Part shown: positions 35,631-43,819 of the stretch, piece by piece
How positions within the stretch are numbered: position 1 is the stretch's first letter
Layout: each line of letters starts with the position of its first letter
NCBI GenBank assembly: GCA_016713405.1
Contig: JADJPF010000003.1
Span: 310,001 to 374,000 of the forward strand
Reading direction: 5' to 3'
From: Blastocatellia bacterium
Lineage (GTDB): Bacteria; Acidobacteriota; Blastocatellia; Chloracidobacteriales; JADJPF01
DNA: 64,000 nucleotides
Translations under genes and position numbers: made by a program
The notes under the pieces: model-generated
What the model was told of the DNA's origin: nothing
Databases searched by the model: none
What the model saw: the letters and a program-made list of their open reading frames with translations, nothing else

Positions 35631-36257
35631 ATGGCTGTTGTAAAAGTCAAAAATTTAGAAAACCAAGAAACTGGAGAATTAGAGCTACAAGATGTAGTTT
35701 TTGCGGCTCCACTTAACAAAGCATTGATTTATGAAGCTGTTAAGTGTTATTTAGCTAATCAAAGACAAGGCACAGTTTCTACTAAAACACGTGGTGAAGT
35801 TTCTGGTGCTGGCCGTAAGTTATGGAAACAAAAAGGTACAGGCCGAGCGCGGGTAGCTTCTATCAGATCTCCTCTTTGGAAAGGTGGTGGCAATGTACAC
35901 GGGCCAAAACCAAGAGATTGGGGATATTCTATACCTAAGAAAATGCGTCGCGGAGCTTTACGTTCTGTTTTATCTGAACGCTTACGTGAAGGTGGATTAT
36001 TGGTATTAGAAAACTTTAACCTAGAAGATCATAAAACTAAAAATCTTCTTAAAGTGCTTAAAAACTTAGGTGGAGACAAAAAAGCTCTTTTAGTAGATCT
36101 AAAAGATAACAATAACTTGACTTTGTCTGCACGCAATCTTGAGAGAGTTAAGCGCGTTTCTAGTGACAGCGTTAACATATATGATCTGCTTAATCACGAA
36201 CAGCTTATCTTTAGTAAAGAAGCTATCATGCAACTTCAAACTATTTTACTAAAGTAA
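35631..36257 (+). CDS. rplD: 50S ribosomal protein L4
   Basis: The 208-residue protein carries the exit-tunnel loop (RKLWKQKGTGRARVASIRSP, GGNVHGPKPRDW) and KKMRRGALRSVLSERL. L4 lines the peptide tunnel and in E. coli represses its own operon by attenuation. Its spacing to L3 and L23 is 27 and 13 bases. Confidence 0.98.
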   Translation: MAVVKVKNLENQETGELELQDVVFAAPLNKALIYEAVKCYLANQRQGTVSTKTRGEVSGAGRKLWKQKGTGRARVASIRSPLWKGGGNVHGPKPRDWGYSIPKKMRRGALRSVLSERLREGGLLVLENFNLEDHKTKNLLKVLKNLGGDKKALLVDLKDNNNLTLSARNLERVKRVSSDSVNIYDLLNHEQLIFSKEAIMQLQTILLK

Positions 36258-36270
36258 AGGGGATAAAGTA

Positions 36271-36576
36271 ATGCGTTCAGTATGGGATGTAATTAAAGGG
36301 CCTGTTATTACAGAAAAAGCATTGCGCTTAAAAGAAAGCTCACAAGATGGCAAACAAAAGTTAGTTTTTTATGTTGATAGATCTGCTAACAAAATAGAAG
36401 TAAAAAATGCTGTCAAAGCTATTTTTAAGGTAGATGCTGAGTCTGTTCGTATTGCCAACTATCAAGGCAAAATGAAGCGTCGAGGTCGTTTTGAAGGTCG
36501 TCAATCTGATTGGCGTAAAGCTTATGTGACCTTGAAGGCTGGTGAAAAAGTAATTGAGTATGGTGATGTAGTCTAG
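36271..36576 (+). CDS. rplW: 50S ribosomal protein L23
   Basis: The 101-residue protein has VIKGPVITEKALRL at the start, VKNAVKAIFKVDAESVRIAN and a basic loop KMKRRGRFEGRQSDWRKAYV. L23 sits at the tunnel exit and docks trigger factor and SRP. GGGGATAAAG precedes the ATG. A 126-base gap to rplB follows, the largest inside the S10 section. Confidence 0.98.
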   Translation: MRSVWDVIKGPVITEKALRLKESSQDGKQKLVFYVDRSANKIEVKNAVKAIFKVDAESVRIANYQGKMKRRGRFEGRQSDWRKAYVTLKAGEKVIEYGDVV

Positions 36577-36684
36577 TAGTTTGTTTGAGGTTTACCCTCT
36601 TTCTGTATTTTAAGCGCAAAATTCAATCTTTGTACTTTTAAATCCTTAAAACTTAAGACTAATCAGTTATTTATTTTATTTTAG

Positions 36685-36699
36685 GTAAATGAGATTTAC
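36685..36699 (+). promoter_or_regulatory. Small hairpin between the ribosome binding site and start of rplB
   Basis: GTAAAT (36685-36690) and ATTTAC (36694-36699) form a 6-bp stem with loop GAG. It lies between TAGG (36682-36685) and the ATG at 36703, which are otherwise 17 bases apart. Folding would bring them to normal distance. Chance cannot be excluded. Confidence 0.3.
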
Positions 36700-36702
36700 A
36701 TC

Positions 36703-37524
36703 ATGGGTATAAAAAAATTAAAACCTACTTCCGCAGCTAGAAGATACCAAACTTACTTAACAAATGAAAATTTGGATGCTGTAAGACCTTGTAAAGGATT
36801 AACAGTTTCTAAAGTGCGTGGTTCAGGCCGTAATAACATTGGTCATGTTACAGTACGTCATAGAGGCGGTGGTCATAAAAAGCTTTATAGAATTATTGAT
36901 TTTAAGCGTAACAAAGTTGGTATCCCTGCAAAAGTTGTTTCTTTAGAATATGATCCAAATCGCTCAGCACGTATAGCTTTGCTTAGCTATGTTGATGGGG
37001 AAAAAACGCTATATTTTAGCCCCTGTAGGTTTGGAGGTTGGGCAAAAATACTTTCTGGCCCGGAAGCAGATATCATTGCAGGAAATGCTTTGCCGTTGCG
37101 AAATATACCTTTAGGTACTGAGGTTCATAATGTTGAACTTAGACCTGGTAAAGGTGGTCAAATGGTTCGTAGTGCTGGAGCTTCTGCACAATTAATTTCT
37201 AAAGAAGGTGACTGGGCTCAGTTACGTTTACCAAGCGGAGAGATTCGCCGAGTTAAAGTTGATTGTATGGCAACAGTAGGCCAAGTAGGTAACATTGAAC
37301 ATGAAAATGTTTCCTTAGGTAAAGCAGGCCGTTCGCGCTGGCTTGGGCGACGTCCCACCGTAAGAGGCGTAGCAATGAATCCTGTTGATCACCCACATGG
37401 TGGTGGTGAAGGTAAAACAAGTGGTGGTCGTAATCCAGTAACTCCTTGGGGACAACCTACCCGTGGTTATAAAACAAGAAACAATAAAAGAACTGATAAG
37501 TTTATTGTTAAGCGTAGAAAGTAA
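36703..37524 (+). CDS. rplB: 50S ribosomal protein L2
   Basis: The 273-residue protein shows GRNNIGHVTVRHRGGGHKKLYR, the peptidyl-transferase-proximal VDHPHGGGEGKTSGGRNPVTPWG with the conserved His, and a basic tail. L2 is needed for subunit association and peptidyl transfer. Length is standard. See the hairpin at 36685-36699 for its unusual start region. Confidence 0.98.
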   Translation: MGIKKLKPTSAARRYQTYLTNENLDAVRPCKGLTVSKVRGSGRNNIGHVTVRHRGGGHKKLYRIIDFKRNKVGIPAKVVSLEYDPNRSARIALLSYVDGEKTLYFSPCRFGGWAKILSGPEADIIAGNALPLRNIPLGTEVHNVELRPGKGGQMVRSAGASAQLISKEGDWAQLRLPSGEIRRVKVDCMATVGQVGNIEHENVSLGKAGRSRWLGRRPTVRGVAMNPVDHPHGGGEGKTSGGRNPVTPWGQPTRGYKTRNNKRTDKFIVKRRK

Positions 37525-37541
37525 AGCAGTTGAGGTGATTT

Positions 37542-37838
37542 ATGGCACGTTCTGTTAAAAAAGGGCCTTTTGTAGATCGTCATTTGACAAATGCAATTGA
37601 AAGAATGAATAAAGCAAATGAAAGAAAAGTCTATAAAACTTGGTCCCGACGTTCAACTATAATACCAGATATGATTGGTCATACTTTGGCTGTTCATAAT
37701 GGTAAAAAATTCCTTCCTGTTTATGTTACTGAAAACATGGTTGGACATAAATTAGGAGAATTTGCTCCTACACGCACTTTTAAGGGTCATGCTGGGGATA
37801 AGACAGAAAAAAGTGCTAAACCGGCTGGTAAAAAATAG
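37542..37838 (+). CDS. rpsS: 30S ribosomal protein S19
   Basis: The 98-residue protein has ARSVKKGPFVDRHL, WSRRSTIIPDMIGHTLAVHNGKKF-type core and GHKLGEFAPTRTFKGH. S19 forms part of the 30S head with S13. The C-terminus is a few residues longer than usual and Lys-rich. GAGGTGA precedes the ATG. Confidence 0.98.
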   Translation: MARSVKKGPFVDRHLTNAIERMNKANERKVYKTWSRRSTIIPDMIGHTLAVHNGKKFLPVYVTENMVGHKLGEFAPTRTFKGHAGDKTEKSAKPAGKK

Positions 37839-37881
37839 AAAAAATCACTAAAATCACGAGTTTTAGTTTGGAGTTAAGTAA

Positions 37882-38250
37882 ATGGAAGCCCAAGCAATTG
37901 CAAAATATATAAAAGGTTCAGCACAAAAAGCGAAATTAGTTGTTGATACTATTAGAGGTCGTAATGTAGCAGATGCCTTTGCTGTCTTATCTTTTACTAA
38001 TAAAAGATCTGCTAGACCTATTGAAAAAGTGCTGCGTTCGGCTGTTGCTAATGTGTTGCATAAAGCAGACAAAAACAATGTTTCTGTTGATGTTGAAAAA
38101 CTTGTAGTTAGTAATTGTCATGTAGACATTGGAATAACAAAATGGCGTCGTCGCGTTCGTCCCGCTCCTATGGGACGTGCCTATAGGGAACGTCGGCATT
38201 ACTGTCATATCACGGTTGTTGTTTCAAGCGAATCTAATCAAACTAAGTAA
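37882..38250 (+). CDS. rplV: 50S ribosomal protein L22
   Basis: The 122-residue protein has AIAKYIKGSAQKAKLVVDTIRG, SARPIEKVLRSAVANV and the tunnel hairpin near KWRRRVRPAPMGRAYRERRHYCHITVVV. L22 contacts all 23S domains and lines the exit tunnel. Length and loop are normal, with no macrolide-type deletion visible. Confidence 0.98.
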   Translation: MEAQAIAKYIKGSAQKAKLVVDTIRGRNVADAFAVLSFTNKRSARPIEKVLRSAVANVLHKADKNNVSVDVEKLVVSNCHVDIGITKWRRRVRPAPMGRAYRERRHYCHITVVVSSESNQTK

Positions 38251-38282
38251 ACATAGTTATAACTTTAAGTTCGGAGGCTAAT

Positions 38283-38954
38283 GTGGGTCAGAAGGTACAT
38301 CCTTACGGCTTTAGATTAAGAGTTAATCGTACTTGGCGTTCAATTTGGTATGCTAAGAAGGATTTTGGTAAGCTTTTATTAGAAGATTTAAGCTTAAAGA
38401 AAGATTTGAAAACTCGTTTTGCAGGCGCAGGTGTTTCCCATATTGATATTGAAAGGGCTGCAAACAAATTAAAAATCATTATTCATACATCTCGTCCTGG
38501 TATTATTATTGGTCGCAAAGGACAAGAGATTGATAAGCTTAAGTCAGAAATACAAGCTCAAACAGGTAGAGATGTTATTGTAAATATTCAAGAAATTAGT
38601 AGACCTGAACTAAACGCCCAGCTTCAAGCAGAGCAAATAGCTTCTCAATTAGAAAAACGTGTCGCTTTTCGTCGTGCTATGAGAAAGTCTGTTGATAGCG
38701 CAAAACGCTATAATGCTTTAGGTATTAAAGTACGTGTATCAGGTCGTTTGGGTGGAGCAGAAATAGCTCGTTCTGAATGGTACTTAGATGGTCAATTACC
38801 TTTACATACTTTACGTGCAGACATTGACTATGGATTTGCTCAAGCTTATACAACCTTTGGGGTTATAGGTGTAAAAGTTTGGATTTATCGTGGTGAAATC
38901 TTGGATGTACGTAAAACACAAGCTGAAAAATCATTAAATGCACGTGGTCGCTAG
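38283..38954 (+). CDS. rpsC: 30S ribosomal protein S3
   Basis: A GTG start (38283) after CGGAGG gives MGQKVHPYGFRLRVNRTWRS. The 223-residue protein has the KH domain motif RPGIIIGRKGQEID and the C-terminal GRLGGAEIARSEWY. S3 lies at the mRNA entry site. The basic C-terminal tail is short. Confidence 0.98.
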   Translation: MGQKVHPYGFRLRVNRTWRSIWYAKKDFGKLLLEDLSLKKDLKTRFAGAGVSHIDIERAANKLKIIIHTSRPGIIIGRKGQEIDKLKSEIQAQTGRDVIVNIQEISRPELNAQLQAEQIASQLEKRVAFRRAMRKSVDSAKRYNALGIKVRVSGRLGGAEIARSEWYLDGQLPLHTLRADIDYGFAQAYTTFGVIGVKVWIYRGEILDVRKTQAEKSLNARGR

Positions 38955-39011
38955 AAGTTTCTGTATAGAATAATTAAAACTATTACATAGTGTCATGTTT
39001 TGGAGTAAAAA

Positions 39012-39449
39012 ATGGCAGAATATAAGATCCCAAAAAGAATGAAGTACCGTAAGCAACAAAGAGGTCGAATGAGCGGTAAAGCTATTCGTGGTGCTACAGT
39101 GGCCTTTGGTGACTATGGTCTTAAGGCAATGGAAGTTGCTTGGGTTACAGGTAAACAAATTGAAGCAGCTCGCGTTGCAATTACACGTTCTGTAAAACGT
39201 GGTGGAAAGCTATGGATAAGAGTTTTTCCAGATAAACCAATTACTAAAAAACCTGCTGAAACGCGTATGGGAAAAGGCAAAGGAGCCCCAGAAGGTTGGG
39301 TAGTTGTAATAAAGCCAGGTCGTGTTCTTTTTGAAATGGAAGGCATCAGTGAAGAAGTAGCAAGAGAAGCTATGAAATTAGCTGCAAGTAAACTATCCAT
39401 AAAAACTAAGTTTGTTACCCGTGACGAGTTAGAGAGTGGGGTGTTATGA
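39012..39449 (+). CDS. rplP: 50S ribosomal protein L16
   Basis: The 145-residue protein carries YRKQQRGRMSGKAIRGATVAFGDYGL, RVFPDKPITKKPAETRMGKGKG and a conserved C-terminus. L16 helps position tRNA at the A site. GGAGTAAAAA precedes the ATG. Its stop overlaps the rpmC start by four bases. Confidence 0.98.
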   Translation: MAEYKIPKRMKYRKQQRGRMSGKAIRGATVAFGDYGLKAMEVAWVTGKQIEAARVAITRSVKRGGKLWIRVFPDKPITKKPAETRMGKGKGAPEGWVVVIKPGRVLFEMEGISEEVAREAMKLAASKLSIKTKFVTRDELESGVL

Positions 39450-39646
39450 AAATACAAGAAATACGTGAAATGTCTGATGAAGATCTTAAAACACGAGAAA
39501 CTGAGCTTATAGAACAGATCTTTAGAGGTCGTTTTAAGAAAAGCTTAGGAGAAGTGGATGCAGTTAAAGGTGTTCGTTTACAGAAAAAAGAGCTTGCTCA
39601 AGTAAAGACAATAGCTCGTGAAAGAGTGTTGGCAATTAAACATTAA
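39446..39646 (+). CDS. rpmC: 50S ribosomal protein L29
   Basis: The 66-residue helical protein has IQEIREMSDEDLKTRETELIEQIF, with RFKKSLGEVD, the L29 signature. It sits near the tunnel exit beside L23. The ATGA overlap with rplP indicates translational coupling. Confidence 0.97.
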   Translation: MKIQEIREMSDEDLKTRETELIEQIFRGRFKKSLGEVDAVKGVRLQKKELAQVKTIARERVLAIKH

Positions 39647-39680
39647 TTGTAAGATTTAATTTGGAATTGGGTTAATCATT

Positions 39681-39983
39681 ATGTCAGAAGAAAATAAAGT
39701 AGAAGAAAATTCTCAAGAAAAGGTAACTTCTAGCCAGGGCCGTCGTGCTGAAAAAGTTGGTATAGTAACTAGTAATAAAATGCTGAAAACCGTTGTGGTG
39801 CGTGTTGATCGTTTAGTACGTCATCATAAGTATAAGCGTTATATAAGGCGGCGTACAAGATTTATGGCACATACAAACATAGATTGTAATATAGGTGATA
39901 AGGTTAGGATTATTGAAACACGTCCACTTTCTGCTTGTAAACGTTGGCGAGTAGCTGAAGTTTTACAAAAAGTTGTTTTATAA
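39681..39983 (+). CDS. rpsQ: 30S ribosomal protein S17
   Basis: The 100-residue protein has the OB-fold core VGIVTSNKMLKTVVVRVDRLVRH with GDKVRIIETRPLSACKRWRV. It binds 16S rRNA in the body of the 30S. An N-terminal extension of about 20 polar residues (SEENKVEENSQEKVTSSQG) is longer than in most S17 proteins. Confidence 0.98.
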   Translation: MSEENKVEENSQEKVTSSQGRRAEKVGIVTSNKMLKTVVVRVDRLVRHHKYKRYIRRRTRFMAHTNIDCNIGDKVRIIETRPLSACKRWRVAEVLQKVVL

Positions 39984-40011
39984 GTAAAAGTTATTTTTAG
40001 GAGAATTTCTT

Positions 40012-40380
40012 ATGATTCAAATGAGAACTATTTTGGATGTGGCAGATAATTCTGGAGCAAAAAAAATAGCGATGATACTACCAATCGGCGGCAGTACAGG
40101 TTTAAGAGCCTCTTTAGGGGATGTAATAACTGCTTCTGTGAAAGAAGCTAGTCCTGATGGCACAGTTAAAAAAGGGCAAGTAGTAAAAGCTGTTGTTGTA
40201 CGTACCCGCAAAGAAGTGCGTCGTCGGGATGGTAGCTATATTAGATTTGATCAAAATGCTGCTGTACTTATTAAAGCTGATGGAGAGCCTATTGGTACAC
40301 GCGTTTTTGGCCCTGTTGCTCGTGAATTGCGTGAGAAAAAATTTATGAAAATAGTTTCTCTTGCACCGGAGGTAATATAA
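40012..40380 (+). CDS. rplN: 50S ribosomal protein L14
   Basis: The 122-residue protein has MIQMRTILDVADNSGAKK, VVVRTRKEVRRRDGSYIRFDQNA and GPVARELREKKFMKIVSLAPEV. L14 forms an intersubunit bridge. The stop overlaps the rplX ATG by one base. Confidence 0.98.
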   Translation: MIQMRTILDVADNSGAKKIAMILPIGGSTGLRASLGDVITASVKEASPDGTVKKGQVVKAVVVRTRKEVRRRDGSYIRFDQNAAVLIKADGEPIGTRVFGPVARELREKKFMKIVSLAPEVI

Positions 40381-40652
40381 TGGGATTAAAAGCTCTTAAG
40401 CTAAAAAGCTTAGTCAATGTAAGAGTCAATGACATCAAAAAAAATGACTGGGTTATGGTTATTTCTGGTAAAGATAAAGGCAAAAAAAGTAGAGTTATTG
40501 AAGTAAACCATCGACAAGGTAAAGCTAGGGTTGAAGGAGTTAATGTAGTAAAGCGTCACCTAAAATCCAACCCAACACGTGGTGTAAAAGGTGGTATTGT
40601 TGAAAAAGAAGGCTTAATACATATTTCAAAACTAAAAGTTTTGAGAGATTAA
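40380..40652 (+). CDS. rplX: 50S ribosomal protein L24, short form
   Basis: The 90-residue protein has the KOW motif region KNDWVMVISGKDKGKKSRVIEV and KRHLKSNPTRGVKGGIVEKEGLIHISK, then ends in LKVLRD. Typical L24 proteins are about 100-105 residues and continue with a PKTGKPTRVG-like segment that is absent. No alternative frame in the following 91 bases restores it. L24 starts 50S assembly. Function is probably kept, since the rRNA-binding part is complete. Confidence 0.95.
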   Translation: MGLKALKLKSLVNVRVNDIKKNDWVMVISGKDKGKKSRVIEVNHRQGKARVEGVNVVKRHLKSNPTRGVKGGIVEKEGLIHISKLKVLRD

Positions 40653-40743
40653 GTTTTGATTTTACTTAAAAAACTCTCTATTTTAAGATCAGTTTTGAAT
40701 TGTTTTGTAAAAAGATTTTATTAACAAGGCTAAGTATTTAATT

Positions 40744-41298
40744 ATGGTACCAAGACTAAAGCAAAAATACAAAGAACAAGTCTCCTCTCTTTTGATGAAA
40801 GAATTTGAGCTTACTAACCCTATGGCAGTACCAAAAATAGAGAAGATAGTTATCAATATGGGGTTGGGAAGAGATTTTATTACTTCAAATAATGCTAAAA
40901 TCTTAGATATAGCAGCGGATGAACTAGCTGTTATTACAGGTCAAAAACCTGTAATAACTCGTGCTAAAAAATCTATAGCTGCCTTTAAGTTACGACAAAA
41001 TATGACTATAGGAGCTATGGTAACATTAAGAAATGATCGAATGTATGAGTTTTTAGATCGTTTAATCAGTGTAGTGTTGCCTAGAGTACGTGATTTTCGT
41101 GGGGTATCTCCTAAATCTTTTGATGGGCGTGGTAACTACACTTTAGGGTTACGAGATCAATTAATTTTTCCAGAGATTGATTTTGCTAAAGTTGATAAAA
41201 CACGTGGTATGAATGTTTGTATTGTAACCACGGCTAAAACAGATGAACAAGCTCGGGCATTGTTACGACACTTTGGAATGCCATTTCGAGTTAACTAA
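40744..41298 (+). CDS. rplE: 50S ribosomal protein L5
   Basis: The 184-residue protein has VPKIEKIVINMGLG, GQKPVITRAKKSIAAFKLR and GRGNYTLGLRDQLIFPEI. L5 binds 5S rRNA and contacts the P-site tRNA. Size is normal. Confidence 0.98.
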   Translation: MVPRLKQKYKEQVSSLLMKEFELTNPMAVPKIEKIVINMGLGRDFITSNNAKILDIAADELAVITGQKPVITRAKKSIAAFKLRQNMTIGAMVTLRNDRMYEFLDRLISVVLPRVRDFRGVSPKSFDGRGNYTLGLRDQLIFPEIDFAKVDKTRGMNVCIVTTAKTDEQARALLRHFGMPFRVN

Positions 41299-41334
41299 AA
41301 TAAATTATATTAGGTACTGTTAGGTAAGTTAATT

Positions 41335-41520
41335 ATGGCTAAAAAATCTATGCTTTTTAAAGCAAACAAAAAAGCTAAGTTTAGTTCTCGTGCCTATAAT
41401 AGGTGCAAACGTTGTGGACGGCCTCGGGCCTATTTGAGAAAATTTTCATTATGCCGTATTTGTTTTCGTAATTTGGCTTTAGAGGGTCAAATACCTGGGG
41501 TTACGAAAGCAAGTTGGTAA
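41335..41520 (+). CDS. rpsN: 30S ribosomal protein S14, zinc-binding type
   Basis: The 61-residue protein has two Cys pairs, RCKRCGRPRAY and SLCRICFRNLA, typical of the short zinc-containing (type Z) S14. It binds the 30S head. The zinc form is used when zinc is sufficient; a zinc-free paralogue elsewhere is possible. Confidence 0.97.
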   Translation: MAKKSMLFKANKKAKFSSRAYNRCKRCGRPRAYLRKFSLCRICFRNLALEGQIPGVTKASW

Positions 41521-41572
41521 ATTGTAAAGATCCTTTTCAAGGCGAAAAATTTTTGTATAGGGAAAGTGTTTT

Positions 41573-41962
41573 ATGGATCCAATTGCTGATATGTTGACGC
41601 GTGTTCGTAATGCATTAGCAGCACGACATACACAAGTAGATATACCTTCTTCAAAGCTTAAAGTTGAAGTTGCCCGTATTCTAAAAGAAGAAGGCTATAT
41701 AAACAACTATAAAGTAGCTGGCGAGGGTGCAAGAAAAGCCATAAGAGTGTATTTACGCTATGGCCCAAAAGGTGAAATGGTACTTCACTACTTAAAACGT
41801 GTATCTAAACCTGGAAGCAGAGTTTATGTGAAAAATAGCGAGATCCCTAATGTTTTAGGTGGATTAGGTATAAATATTGTTAGTACCTCAAAAGGTTTAA
41901 TGACAGGTAAACAAGCGCGCCAAGCCCAATTAGGTGGGGAGTTGCTTTGTAACATATATTAA
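41573..41962 (+). CDS. rpsH: 30S ribosomal protein S8
   Basis: The 129-residue protein starts MDPIADMLTRVRNALAAR and ends with GLGINIVSTSKGLMTGKQAR and GGELLCNIY, the S8 signature. S8 binds 16S rRNA helix 21 and represses the spc operon in E. coli. Length is standard. Confidence 0.98.
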   Translation: MDPIADMLTRVRNALAARHTQVDIPSSKLKVEVARILKEEGYINNYKVAGEGARKAIRVYLRYGPKGEMVLHYLKRVSKPGSRVYVKNSEIPNVLGGLGINIVSTSKGLMTGKQARQAQLGGELLCNIY

Positions 41963-42033
41963 GATAAATTGAGAGTTTTTATATATAAATCTGAAATTTA
42001 TGTTTCTGGATTTGTAATATAGGTGGAACTGAT

Positions 42034-42657
42034 ATGTCAAGAGTTGGTAAAAAAGAAATAGAACTGCCAAAAGATGTAAAAGTAGAGATTTCATCAGAGA
42101 TTGTGCAAGTAACAGGCCCAAAAGGTGTCTTAAAAACATCTATACCAAACGGTATAAGTGTAAAGGTCGAAAATAATGCTATTAAAGTTGAGAGCAAAGG
42201 GAATGATTTTGCTGCCCTTTATGGTTTAACACGAGCTTTACTTGCAAATTCTGTGACAGGTGTTACAAAAGGCTTTACTAGACAACTTGATATTGTAGGC
42301 GTAGGCTACAGAGTGGAATTAGATCGTAGTAAAGTGAATGATGCTAAAAAGCCTGTTCGCGCTTATTCTTCAAAAAAACAATCAAGTGGGCAAAAGTCAA
42401 TAATATTTGATCTGGGATACTCTCATATGATAGATTTCCCAGTTCCAGAAGGCATAGATTTTAGAGCAGATAAAATTGCTGGTAAAACTATTCCTCAGTA
42501 TCAAACTACACTTACTTTGTCAGGAATAGATCGTCAAATTTTAGGTCAAGTAGCAGCTGATATGCATAATTTACGTAAACCGGATGCTTACAAAGGTAAA
42601 GGGGTACGTTATGCAGAAAAAGTATTAAAACTTAAGCCTGGTAAGACAGGTAAATAA
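42034..42657 (+). CDS. rplF: 50S ribosomal protein L6 with internal insertion
   Basis: The 207-residue protein has SRVGKKEIELP, GFTRQLDIVGVGYRVEL and the C-terminal RKPDAYKGKGVRYAEKVLKLK. Usual L6 proteins have about 177-180 residues. The extra length is mainly a polar Lys/Ser segment (about 22 residues, around residues 95-120) between GVGYRVEL and FDLGYSH. A shorter extra segment lies before TLTLSGIDRQ. L6 lies near the sarcin-ricin loop and factor-binding site. Confidence 0.97.
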   Translation: MSRVGKKEIELPKDVKVEISSEIVQVTGPKGVLKTSIPNGISVKVENNAIKVESKGNDFAALYGLTRALLANSVTGVTKGFTRQLDIVGVGYRVELDRSKVNDAKKPVRAYSSKKQSSGQKSIIFDLGYSHMIDFPVPEGIDFRADKIAGKTIPQYQTTLTLSGIDRQILGQVAADMHNLRKPDAYKGKGVRYAEKVLKLKPGKTGK

Positions 42658-42683
42658 AGGACTTCTCTAGGAGTATTTGAGCA

Positions 42684-43046
42684 ATGATTACAATGAAATC
42701 ACGAGCAAAAGTTAGACAGGCTGTTCATAAACGTATTCGCAAAAAAGTTGTAGGAACCACACAAAGACCACGTCTCTGCGTTTTTCGTAGCTTAAATCAT
42801 ATTTATGCTCAAGTAGTTGATGATTTGACAGGATCTACAATATGTTCTGCTTCAACTTTAGAGAAAGACTATAAAGAAAAAGCTGGTGGAAATATAGAAG
42901 CTGCTAAATATGTAGGCCAACTAATAGCCAAGCGTGCTATTGATAAGGGAATACAAAAAGTAGTTTTTGATCGTGGTGGTTATCTTTATCATGGGCGCAT
43001 AAAATCTTTAGCAGAAGCAGCTCGTGAAATAGGGTTAAGTTTTTAA
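42684..43046 (+). CDS. rplR: 50S ribosomal protein L18
   Basis: The 120-residue protein has RIRKKVVGTTQRPRLCVFRS, HIYAQVVDD and the C-terminal FDRGGYLYHGRIKSLAEAARE. L18 binds 5S rRNA with L5. CTAGGAG precedes the start; ATG at 42684 or 42693 are both possible. Confidence 0.98.
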   Translation: MITMKSRAKVRQAVHKRIRKKVVGTTQRPRLCVFRSLNHIYAQVVDDLTGSTICSASTLEKDYKEKAGGNIEAAKYVGQLIAKRAIDKGIQKVVFDRGGYLYHGRIKSLAEAAREIGLSF

Positions 43047-43073
43047 CAACTGTAAAATATTAGGAGAATTTTA

Positions 43074-43568
43074 ATGGAGCGTGTTGTTACAGCAGACTTA
43101 GAACTAAAAGATTTTGTTGTTTCAATTAATAGAGTAACTAAAGTAGTAAAAGGTGGTAAGAACCTAAGTTTTAGTGCTTTGGTAGTTGTTGGAGATGAGC
43201 ATGGGGTAGTTGGTTTTGGTTCTGGTAAAGCTAAAGAAGTTCCTAGTGCAATTAAAAAAGGTTTAGACTCTGCAAAAAAGAACCTTATTAAAATACCTTT
43301 AAGTGGTAACACTTTAACACATCCTATTATAGGAGAATTTGGTGCTGGAAGAGTTCTACTTAAGCCTGCTCCTGAAGGTACAGGTGTTATAGCTGGGGGC
43401 GTTGTTCGTGCTGTTATGCAATCTGTAGGTGTTACTAATGTCGTAACAAAAGTTCTTGGTTCAAATAATCCCCATAATATTGTTAGAGCTGTGTTTGATG
43501 GGTTAAAGAAATTAAAAAGCCATGAAGAAGTAGCTCGACTTAGAGGCAAAAGAGTAGAAGAGATATAA
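43074..43568 (+). CDS. rpsE: 30S ribosomal protein S5
   Basis: The 164-residue protein has VVSINRVTKVVKGGKNLSFSALVVVGDEHGVVGFG split over the double-stranded RNA-binding domain and GVIAGGVVRAVMQSVGV. S5 contributes to decoding accuracy and mRNA helicase activity. AGGAG precedes the ATG. Confidence 0.98.
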   Translation: MERVVTADLELKDFVVSINRVTKVVKGGKNLSFSALVVVGDEHGVVGFGSGKAKEVPSAIKKGLDSAKKNLIKIPLSGNTLTHPIIGEFGAGRVLLKPAPEGTGVIAGGVVRAVMQSVGVTNVVTKVLGSNNPHNIVRAVFDGLKKLKSHEEVARLRGKRVEEI

Positions 43569-43598
43569 TTAATGAATTATGGTTTTTTAGGAGAAAAT

Positions 43599-43793
43599 AT
43601 GTCTCAAGCAGTTGATAAAAAAATTAAGATACAACTTTACCGTAGTGTGATTTGTACACCAAAACCACATAAAGTAATGGTTAGTACGTTAGGACTACGT
43701 AAGTTAAATCAGGTGGTAACGCATCCAGATCTTCCTTCAATTCGCGGAGTGGTTGCAAAGGTGCCACATCTCCTTAGAGTGGTAGAAGATTAA
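43599..43793 (+). CDS. rpmD: 50S ribosomal protein L30
   Basis: I chose the ATG at 43599, preceded by TTAGGAGAAA; the upstream ATG at 43572 would add nine residues and lacks such a site. The 64-residue protein has KIQLYRSVICTPKPHKVMVSTLGLRKLN split across the L30 core and RGVVAKVPHLLRVVE at the end. Confidence 0.95.
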   Translation: MSQAVDKKIKIQLYRSVICTPKPHKVMVSTLGLRKLNQVVTHPDLPSIRGVVAKVPHLLRVVED

Positions 43794-43819
43794 AATATTT
43801 GCAAATGTTTGGAGCTTTT

